From Lachnospiraceae bacterium (GTDB lineage Bacteria; Bacillota; Clostridia; Lachnospirales; Lachnospiraceae): 50,530 bases of DNA. The DNA lies in NCBI GenBank assembly GCA_024684085.1, contig JAIKXM010000011.1:1-50530 (forward strand), read 5' to 3'. The position numbers were made by a program, and so were the translations under genes. The notes below the pieces were generated by a model, which was given only the letters and a program-made list of their open reading frames with translations, did no database searches and was not told the origin of the DNA. Within the stretch, counting starts at the first letter, position 1. Every line of letters starts with the position of its first letter. Positions 17,624 through 24,273 of this stretch are shown in pieces.

Positions 17624-19984
17624 TTAAGGAATGACCGGTGTCCAGTAACTCTGATTATATATATCTGTAAGTCTGAATGTTGCCCTCACAGACGAAGCTT
17701 CGATAGCAACGTTTGATATCTTGTCATTGCCATTAAGCGTGATGACCTCATCCATCATGTAGCTGTCCTGATATTCACCGCTATATGAATAGTAGTCACA
17801 CAACGGCTCCATCACATCACCGCTATTGATCTCAGTCACATTCTTGGCCACCGCATCCGTCTCACCGGAAGCATATACACTTCTTGCACCCACGATATAT
17901 CCTTCGGGATTATCCGAATCAAATCTAAGAAGCAGTTCGGATCTCTCACCGTTAAGAAGGCAGGGCACATAACCATTGATAGAATATTCGCTTCCGTTAT
18001 CAACCGTATCCATATGATAATAAGGAACTATCTGTCCGTTGATCGCAAGCCATGTACCGTCATACTCACCGATAAGCGCCCCGTTATCATCGAAATCGAA
18101 TACATTATCCATTCCAAGATCTATATAGCCTTCGCCATCATCCACGAAGACATTAAGTTCCAACTCCTGTACCAGATCCCACTGAGAATCATCCATGCTC
18201 AGAAGAGGTGTTCCGGTACTGTCATCCCATACAAGATTGTTGGCATCAAGATAATTGGCCGATACATACTCAGCTGTATCCTCATCACTTATCTCTCTTC
18301 CTGTAAAAAGACCAAGCACTGAGGAATCGAGTCCCATAGAATTGGAACCGCCGCCTGACTGCGATCCGGTCAGCATGCCTGAGAGCATTGACATGATCAG
18401 ATCACTGCTGCCACCCGAACTCTCACTCATGCTTCCGCCACCGATAAGCGATCCGGCAAGTGAAGAATAAGGACTTGAGGATCCGCCTGCTGCCACCTGA
18501 CCCGTAGTCTCGGTTGCGGCGAACTCTCGGATACATTTTGAATACTCAGAATCCATTCCTATCTTATTAAAGAGATTGATAGCAGTCGATGTCTTTCCCG
18601 TCTTCTGATAAGGGAAGTAGATGGCAAGTCCGTGTGCATCCGTCATGCTCGACGCTGTTCTGTTATACTTAACCGCCCCCTCGATGGCTTTAGCGAGATC
18701 CCGCGCTTCCGCTGTATTGATATTCTCGCAAAAATGCACCATGTCTATCTGATCTATCTTCGAAGATCTTGCGAATTCGCGAGTGTTGCGTCTTGCCTTG
18801 GCAACGGTCTTATATCCGTTATTATTGATCATCTCCTTGGTAGACAGTGCAAAGTCTGTAAGTTCTTCGGGAACCGTTGCCTTGAGTTCTGCCAGATCGA
18901 CGATCGAAAGAGTAGTCTGCTGACCTCTGCACTTCCTGTCACATTCCTCTACGAAACTGTCTACAATATTCTTACCTATCTCTACCGTAGGCATTGAAGT
19001 ATCTGAGGCAAGAGAAGTAAGCCAGTTGGTATAATACCAGCCCACGCCGGGTTCAGTCTCTTCGGAAGCGATCATGTAGTCGCCGTATTTTTCCAACATA
19101 AGACCGTTCTCTACGGTTGCCATAAGGCAGGCATCAAAGCCGATGAAGTCGAACTGCACGCCTGCTGAAGACAATGCTGAATCGATCCCTGCAAGTGTCA
19201 TTGAACCTGAGCCGGCGTTCTTCTCGTCATATCCGTATCCGGTGATCGACCCGCCGCCATGATCCCACAGGATCAGTTCATTACGGTTGGCAGGATAATT
19301 GTTGTTACAATATCTTATGAATCCTGCAAGATTAGACGGATCTGTCATTGTGTTGTTGCCTGCGTTCTCCTCAAGGCATATCAGCTGTCCGTTACTGATC
19401 TTATATATCTGATTATATGTAGAACTGATCACATTATTCTTCCAGTTCTTACAGCCGCCTGTATATATGATGATATTGACCTTATCATTAAGTCTGGCGT
19501 CGAGCATCTCGTTGATATCATTAGTACCCATTCCGTACTTTGACTCGAGATCGGTTCCGCACATATATACCATTATGGTAACAGTATCGGTTCCATCACC
19601 TCTTATAACAGTTTGCTTTGCACGTGCGGACGGATCTACTGTCATATCTGCTGATGTATCTGAATAGCTGTTCTGATAGGTAGTCTGATAACCCGTGTCA
19701 GAACTGCCTCCAAGATCTATACTTCCTACATTGGTCGAACCACCGGAACCACCCTGAAGCAGATAGAATACAACCGCGATAACGATCGCCAGAAGGCTTA
19801 TACCGCCACCTCTCTTTATTCCGCTTCCGGTACCACCTCCGCTAAGGTGCATACCCCCTCCGGTGTTACTGTGAGAACTTACATTTCCCACTTGTCCTGT
19901 TCCAAGTCCGCTCCCCTTTTTAGCAACTCTTCCGGAACCGGCAGAGGTATGTTTCTCCCTGCCTCTTAATCCATGATCGTTCAT
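17624..19984 (-). CDS. Membrane-anchored clostripain-family (C11) cysteine peptidase
   Basis: 786 residues. The first 58 are Gly/Ser-rich and probably cytoplasmic, followed by one membrane helix (61-77), which places the rest outside. The C11 peptidase core (about 130-490) has the TIMVYMCGTDLES opening, catalytic His242 in WDHGGGS and catalytic Cys286 in GFDACLMAT. Clostripain relatives cut after Arg or Lys and self-process; the sequence alone does not fix specificity here. A Gly/Ser-rich segment (about 495-565) links to a beta-rich C-terminal region (about 580-786) without a recognised family. The start follows GGAGACAGG. The gene heads the group with the hybrid kinase (142 bp gap) and the beta-helix protein, and diverges from the DUF975 gene. 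Confidence 0.92.
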   Translation of the reverse strand: MNDHGLRGREKHTSAGSGRVAKKGSGLGTGQVGNVSSHSNTGGGMHLSGGGTGSGIKRGGGISLLAIVIAVVFYLLQGGSGGSTNVGSIDLGGSSDTGYQTTYQNSYSDTSADMTVDPSARAKQTVIRGDGTDTVTIMVYMCGTDLESKYGMGTNDINEMLDARLNDKVNIIIYTGGCKNWKNNVISSTYNQIYKISNGQLICLEENAGNNTMTDPSNLAGFIRYCNNNYPANRNELILWDHGGGSITGYGYDEKNAGSGSMTLAGIDSALSSAGVQFDFIGFDACLMATVENGLMLEKYGDYMIASEETEPGVGWYYTNWLTSLASDTSMPTVEIGKNIVDSFVEECDRKCRGQQTTLSIVDLAELKATVPEELTDFALSTKEMINNNGYKTVAKARRNTREFARSSKIDQIDMVHFCENINTAEARDLAKAIEGAVKYNRTASSMTDAHGLAIYFPYQKTGKTSTAINLFNKIGMDSEYSKCIREFAATETTGQVAAGGSSSPYSSLAGSLIGGGSMSESSGGSSDLIMSMLSGMLTGSQSGGGSNSMGLDSSVLGLFTGREISDEDTAEYVSANYLDANNLVWDDSTGTPLLSMDDSQWDLVQELELNVFVDDGEGYIDLGMDNVFDFDDNGALIGEYDGTWLAINGQIVPYYHMDTVDNGSEYSINGYVPCLLNGERSELLLRFDSDNPEGYIVGARSVYASGETDAVAKNVTEINSGDVMEPLCDYYSYSGEYQDSYMMDEVITLNGNDKISNVAIEASSVRATFRLTDIYNQSYWTPVIP

Positions 19985-20135
19985 TTAACCTGTCTCCATT
20001 TAAATATAATAATGTTGTCTTTGATCATTAAGATCCGGTGTTATACAGAACACGATCAGGCGCTACTATTCAGTTCCCGCCGACCGGTCACTGAATGGTA
20101 ACAATAAGACAACCTTACTGACATTATATAACAAA

Positions 20136-20190
20136 GTTAAGGTTACGTTAAGGTTTATCCATTTTTACGTTAAGAAATAATGAATATAAT
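20136..20190 (+). promoter_or_regulatory. DUF975 promoter with GTTAAG repeats on an 11-bp grid
   Basis: GTTAAG occurs at 20136, 20147 and 20169, that is at steps of 11 and 22 bp, followed by TATAAT at 20185-20190. There is no good -35 hexamer 17 bp upstream of that box (TTTTTA). Direct repeats at one helical turn next to a poor -35 box are typical of promoters switched on by OmpR/PhoB-family regulators, and such a regulator is encoded 1.1 kb downstream. The rest of 19985-20237 also holds a 7-bp inverted repeat ATTCAGT/ACTGAAT at 20068-20096 around GACCGGTC. Confidence 0.55.
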
Positions 20191-20237
20191 AAGCTCATAA
20201 CATTTATTAATCTGTTCGCAGTGAGGAGGAGACAATT

Positions 20238-21119
20238 ATGTGGACTAATTTTGATCTTAAGAAAAGAGGCATGGCAGCCTTTAAAGCCAATTATTGGAAG
20301 GCCGTGCTTGTAGGTGTTGTTATGATGCTGGTAACCGGGGGCTTTCGCGTTAATTACAAAACCTATGGTTCAAGCGATGACAGCAATATCTTCAACAACA
20401 AAACGGAATATTCTTATGACTCCGGTTATGACGATACCTATGATAAAGAAGGCCTTGAATCTATCGAAGATGCTCTCGGCGAAGCATTCTCCGACAGCTC
20501 TATAGAAAATGACATACTATCCGATTCAGATGACATTTATGCCTTTCTCGGTATCGGCATGGTCATATTTATGATCATATTCCTGATCGTATTTATATTC
20601 AGCATGTGCTTAAAAGCCTTCCTGTTTAACCCTCTTGAGACAGGTGCACGTACTTTCTTCAGGAAGAATCTCGACGAACCCGCTTCTGCCGGCAATCTGG
20701 GTTTTGCCTTTGATGCGAATTACATGAATATAGTTAAGGTGAATTTCTTCCGTGACCTTTACATTGCATTATGGTCTCTCCTGTTGATCATCCCCGGCAT
20801 CATCAAGAAGTATGAATATGCCCTGGTTCCTTATATACTCTCAGAGAACCCTGATATCAGCAAGGACGAAGCTCTTGCAGAGAGTAAGGAACTTATGTAT
20901 GGCAATAAGTGGAACCTCTTCGTACTTCAGCTTTCTTTCTTAGGATGGCATATTCTCTCTCTCTTCACATTAGGACTGCTGGAGATCTTCTTCACAATAC
21001 CTTATCAGGCTTCAACCGAAGCTGCCTTCTATGAAGCTGTAAGATACGGGATCACGGGCAATGAGACTGATAGCTACACAGACGAAGTAGCGGATGCCAC
21101 ATACTATACAGGCGAATAG
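20238..21119 (+). CDS. DUF975 family integral membrane protein
   Basis: 293 residues with four to six membrane segments. An N-terminal segment (AVLVGVVMMLVTGGF) is followed by an external acidic loop rich in Asp, Ser and Tyr, then GMVIFMIIFLIVFIFSMC, a central LWSLLLIIPGIIKKYEYALVPY stretch, and a C-terminal pair of helices. The signature ETGARTFFRKN and LIIPGIIKKYEY segments with SKELMYGNKW are characteristic of DUF975. Function is unknown; members often sit near envelope-stress regulators. The start is set by AGGAGGAGA 5 bp upstream. It precedes a two-component system on the same strand but with a 190-bp gap and a separate promoter. Confidence 0.88.
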   Translation: MWTNFDLKKRGMAAFKANYWKAVLVGVVMMLVTGGFRVNYKTYGSSDDSNIFNNKTEYSYDSGYDDTYDKEGLESIEDALGEAFSDSSIENDILSDSDDIYAFLGIGMVIFMIIFLIVFIFSMCLKAFLFNPLETGARTFFRKNLDEPASAGNLGFAFDANYMNIVKVNFFRDLYIALWSLLLIIPGIIKKYEYALVPYILSENPDISKDEALAESKELMYGNKWNLFVLQLSFLGWHILSLFTLGLLEIFFTIPYQASTEAAFYEAVRYGITGNETDSYTDEVADATYYTGE

Positions 21120-21142
21120 GCAGACTGCCTCACAAGTTACTG

Positions 21143-21203
21143 CTCACACCCGTATTTTTGTGAATAACTACAGGAAATATATTCACAGGAAACGCCTATG
21201 TAC
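21143..21203 (+). repeat. Short copy of a dispersed intergenic repeat
   Basis: Contains CTCACACCCGTATTTTTGTG, then GGAAATATATTC (21173-21184) and GAAACGCCTATG (21189-21200). The same blocks occur in the same order near 44.3-44.5 kb, but there the last two are separated by about 145 bp of extra structured DNA. This copy is therefore a short form of the element. Confidence 0.55.
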
Positions 21204-21220
21204 AGTTAACATATGCAGTA

Positions 21221-21249
21221 TTGCCAAACCCGGTATTGCATTATAGAAT
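21221..21249 (+). promoter_or_regulatory. Promoter of the response regulator gene
   Basis: TTGCCA (21221-21226), 17-base spacer, TAGAAT (21244-21249). A GTTAAC lies 12 bp upstream of the -35 box at about 21204, a possible single regulator half-site like those before the DUF975 gene. Confidence 0.6.
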
Positions 21250-21250
21250 A

Positions 21251-21287
21251 ATAAGAGCTTCTGCCCTTTTGCGACGGAAGCTCTTAT
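21251..21287 (+). other. 11-bp perfect stem-loop in the response regulator leader
   Basis: ATAAGAGCTTC and GAAGCTCTTAT pair around a 15-base loop and end 13 bp before the ATAT of the start region. No T tract follows, so it is a poor terminator for the DUF975 transcript. If transcription begins near 21256 only the inner 7 bp would form in the regulator mRNA. Confidence 0.55.
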
Positions 21288-21309
21288 CAATTAACGGAGG
21301 AACACTCAT

Positions 21310-21993
21310 ATGCAGTATAAGATTCTTATTGCAGATGATGAGAAAGAGATACGAAGTCTCCTGAGACTGTATCTGGAGAATGAAGGCTATGAGATCATAG
21401 AAGCCTCTGACGGTCAGGAGGCTCTCAGCCTATTTCGCACCCATGCTCCCGATCTCTGCCTGCTGGATGTCATGATGCCCGGATTGGACGGGCTAAAGCT
21501 AACTCAGGAGATCAGAAAAGAGAGCAACATTCCCATACTGATAATATCCGCCAAGACAGCCGATGCCGAGAAGATCATCGGGCTCACCATCGGTGCCGAC
21601 GATTATATTCCCAAGCCTTTTAACCCGCTCGAAGCAGTTGCAAGAGTCAAGTCTGCCTTGCGCAGGTTCTATAAGCTCGGAAGCGGTACAGCCGGCGAAG
21701 ATATCCTGATCGTAGGGGATCTTAAGCTTGATACCGGATCCATGAGACTTACCAGGGGCGGTCAGCCGATAGACATTACATCCGTTGAATTCCGAATCCT
21801 CAGCCTGTTCATGAGCAATCCCGGCAAGGTATTCACCAAGCAGCAGATATATGAATACGCATGGGGTGATGATTATATAGTGGCAGATAACAATATCATG
21901 GTAGCAATCAGCAAATTAAGAACCAAGCTCGATAAAGACCCGGCCAGATATATTACTACCTTAAGAGGTCTGGGATACAGAATGGAAAAATAG
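21310..21993 (+). CDS. OmpR/PhoB-family response regulator (VanR-like)
   Basis: 227 residues. Receiver domain 1-120 with acidic pair Asp9/Asp10, phospho-acceptor Asp53 in LLDVMMPG, and the conserved Lys of YIPKPFNP. Winged-helix DNA-binding domain about 130-225 with VEFRILSLFMSNPGKVFTKQ and the closing TLRGLGYRMEK, the usual OmpR-family C terminus. A GGAGG precedes the ATG by 9 bp. Its kinase follows after 121 bp that contain two degenerate copies of this gene's own last 30 bp. Direct-repeat sites in front of the DUF975 gene and of the surface-protein gene at 27.3 kb are plausible targets. Confidence 0.95.
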   Translation: MQYKILIADDEKEIRSLLRLYLENEGYEIIEASDGQEALSLFRTHAPDLCLLDVMMPGLDGLKLTQEIRKESNIPILIISAKTADAEKIIGLTIGADDYIPKPFNPLEAVARVKSALRRFYKLGSGTAGEDILIVGDLKLDTGSMRLTRGGQPIDITSVEFRILSLFMSNPGKVFTKQQIYEYAWGDDYIVADNNIMVAISKLRTKLDKDPARYITTLRGLGYRMEK

Positions 21994-22118
21994 AACGGGA
22001 ATAATTTGCTGATTTACGACGTCCGGGACACAAAATCGAAATAGAACCGGATATATACTGCATTAAGCAATCCGGGATACAGCATGAAGAAATATGACAG
22101 GAAAGACTGATGTTATGA
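21969..22118 (+). repeat. Three degenerate tandem copies of a gene 3' end (about 50 bp each)
   Basis: Copies begin at 21969, 22022 and 22071. Each starts T-C/T-C-GGGA-Y-ACA and continues with GAAA-ATAGAAC-GGA-like sequence. The first copy contains the end and stop codon of the response regulator; the third runs into the start of the kinase gene, whose upstream ribosome site AGGAAAG is formed by the repeat. Confidence 0.55.
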
Positions 22119-23332
22119 GTGAAGAAAAGATAATAAAACAATTTGTTATAAAGCGTTTTATCATAGCCTTTTTATGTGCCTTCGTAGTGATGTATCTTCT
22201 GACCACGCTCAACACGAAGATCTTCTCTTATATAATAATGCCCGCTTTTTTTCCGGAACTGATCTCAGTTAATCTCCTCAGTCTCTCTAACATCGTATCT
22301 TTATTCTCTGTCCTGGGGATACTCTTACTGAGCCATCTCATCAGGCAGATATTTCCCTTAGTAAGCGATAACATCTTCACATTCGGCGCGAATGCCATGA
22401 ACAGGCTCTCGATCTTCAACGATCACAACCATCAGTTAAACGGAGCCATGGATATCTACTCGCTTATCTCCCCCACGAGATGGGCAATACTTGCGTTGAT
22501 CTTCCTGGTGTTTCTGATCCTGTCGCTTATCCCGCTTATAGTGGCTATGCTCTTTTTCATCAAAGCGATCACCGGAGAGCTGAACGCACTTGAGAATGCC
22601 CGCCTTGAAAAAGAGCGGAGTCTTGAACGTTCTAAATACCTCATGATCTCCGACATCGCGCACGATCTAAAGACGCCTATGACAACCGTGTCAGGTTATG
22701 CGCAGGCACTGTCTCAGGGAATAGTACCGGAGGACAAGATCCCCGAATATCTTGATTCAATCGTTACCAAGTCAGGCAGGATGAATGAAGTTATCCAGAT
22801 ACTCTTTGAATATGTTAAGTTAGAGAGTGAGGGGTATTCGCTCACCACGACCGATTTGGATATTTGCGAATTGTTGAGAGACCTTATTGCCTCTCTCTAC
22901 GTTGATATGGAGGAAGCCGGAGATATTCCGGAAATAGATATTCCCGAGGAGAAGATCATGATACAGGCCGATCGTCTCCAGCTTCAGCGTGTGTTCTTCA
23001 ATATATTAGGTAATGCGATCAAGCATAACGACAAAGGCACTCAGATAGGTATCTTCCTTAAGCGCGATCATGAGAAGATAAGGGTATACATATCCGACAG
23101 CGGTAATGCCATACCTAACGATCTTGTTAAGCGCCTGTTCGATCCCTTTGTAACCGGAGATGAGTCAAGACTTACTAAGAACGGCACGGGACTCGGACTT
23201 GCAATATCATATAAGATCGCCGGACTTCACGGCTATTCGCTCCGCCTTGTCCAGAAGCCCGAGATCGGCAGATATCACCTTGGAGATGATTACACCAAGG
23301 CTTTTATCCTTAATATTCCTGTGAAGCGATGA
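22115..23332 (+). CDS. VanS-like sensor histidine kinase
   Basis: 405 residues from the ATG at 22115, which has AGGAAAG 9 bp upstream; an in-frame ATG at 22094 is less well placed. Membrane helices at about 10-32 and 120-155 flank a roughly 75-residue outer or membrane-near segment. HisKA carries the phospho-acceptor in ISDIAHDLKTPMT, and the ATPase domain has the N box (FFNILGNAIKHN), DSGNAI in the G1 position and GTGLGLAIS. The DLKTP form of the H box is typical of VanS and relatives that sense envelope signals. It is the partner of the upstream regulator and converges with the sortase gene 21 bp away. Confidence 0.93.
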   Translation: MSEEKIIKQFVIKRFIIAFLCAFVVMYLLTTLNTKIFSYIIMPAFFPELISVNLLSLSNIVSLFSVLGILLLSHLIRQIFPLVSDNIFTFGANAMNRLSIFNDHNHQLNGAMDIYSLISPTRWAILALIFLVFLILSLIPLIVAMLFFIKAITGELNALENARLEKERSLERSKYLMISDIAHDLKTPMTTVSGYAQALSQGIVPEDKIPEYLDSIVTKSGRMNEVIQILFEYVKLESEGYSLTTTDLDICELLRDLIASLYVDMEEAGDIPEIDIPEEKIMIQADRLQLQRVFFNILGNAIKHNDKGTQIGIFLKRDHEKIRVYISDSGNAIPNDLVKRLFDPFVTGDESRLTKNGTGLGLAISYKIAGLHGYSLRLVQKPEIGRYHLGDDYTKAFILNIPVKR

Positions 23333-23353
23333 AAGCTTTTCACACACTCATGA

Positions 23354-24214
23354 TTACAATCCATCGGTAATGCTACTCTGAGGATCCGGGGTATCATGTA
23401 CTATAATATCGATCTGTTTTCCCAGCACTACGAACCTGACCGATTCATCCACAGAACATGTCGACAGGGTGACATACCTTTGCTCCTCGCTCAGTGTCTC
23501 ACCGCTATTAATATACGAACCTTTCATGATCTCATTCTGCATCAGCCTAATCTCATCACTGTCACTCAGATCAAAACTGACATATATGTCACTATTCGCC
23601 GAGATATCACGACACCCGATCACCTCATATCGGTAGATACATTCTCCCGTATATATCTGGAAAAACTTATGCGACTCGGTATATTCCTCCCCCGTCTTAT
23701 AATATCTTAATCTTCCGAACATCGAGAGATCCTTCATATTGTGGCCATAGATCACACTATTGCAATCAGTCAGATCCACACTGTTCCTGTAATCAAGAAA
23801 AATAGAACCGGCTGAAGATCTCGTTCCGTCAAAGGCTTCCTTAAGATAGCGCTCATTGTCAACAGTCTGCATTAGGGGATAGCTTATATCTTCATTCTCG
23901 AAATATAACCATCCCGCAACCTCGGGATTGATCTTTCTTAAGCCTTCAATATCCGCCTCAATGATATTCAGAGAAGACTTTCCATAGTCAGAATCCTCGG
24001 AAGAACTATTAGTATTCTCTTCACCAACAGCTGAGGATTCCGATATATGAACCGGCTCGATCCTTGTATAATCGCCGGCCGCTTCAGTATAGATTCCCTC
24101 AGATCGCTTATAATCCGCTGATATTCTGATCACATTGATCGCAGCGATCAGTGTGATCAGCAGGGCTATCCCCATTAATCCTATTAATATTTTCCCAAGG
24201 TTATCTTTCTTCAT
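23354..24214 (-). CDS. Class B-like sortase
   Basis: Transpeptidase that cuts a C-terminal sorting signal and joins the protein to the wall or to another subunit. 286 residues: N-terminal membrane helix 9-29, a variable Ser/Glu linker (50-80), and a sortase fold with His158 in VIYGHNM, catalytic Cys253 in TLSTCS and Arg260 in VRFVVLG. The segments YPLMQ, DNERYLKEAF and SAGSIFLDYRN match class B (SrtB) enzymes rather than class A. The only clear substrate in the window is the next gene upstream, at 24274-27090, which carries a sorting-type tail. A strong terminator between them suggests separate or reduced expression. Confidence 0.93.
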   Translation of the reverse strand: MKKDNLGKILIGLMGIALLITLIAAINVIRISADYKRSEGIYTEAAGDYTRIEPVHISESSAVGEENTNSSSEDSDYGKSSLNIIEADIEGLRKINPEVAGWLYFENEDISYPLMQTVDNERYLKEAFDGTRSSAGSIFLDYRNSVDLTDCNSVIYGHNMKDLSMFGRLRYYKTGEEYTESHKFFQIYTGECIYRYEVIGCRDISANSDIYVSFDLSDSDEIRLMQNEIMKGSYINSGETLSEEQRYVTLSTCSVDESVRFVVLGKQIDIIVHDTPDPQSSITDGL

Positions 24215-24233
24215 GCATTCCTCGTTTTTTAAA

Positions 24234-24263
24234 AACGGAACAGAGATCGTACCCTGTTCCGTT
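24234..24263 (-). terminator. Terminator between surface protein gene and sortase
   Basis: Minus strand AACGGAACAG and CTGTTCCGTT form a perfect 10-bp stem with a 10-base loop, followed by a T tract. It begins 11 bp beyond the surface protein stop. Confidence 0.9.
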
Positions 24264-24273
24264 CAGTTGTTTA

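Noticed and set aside
21251-21287. Terminator of the DUF975 gene
   Set aside because: Good stem but no T tract on the plus strand, and it overlaps the predicted start of the regulator transcript.
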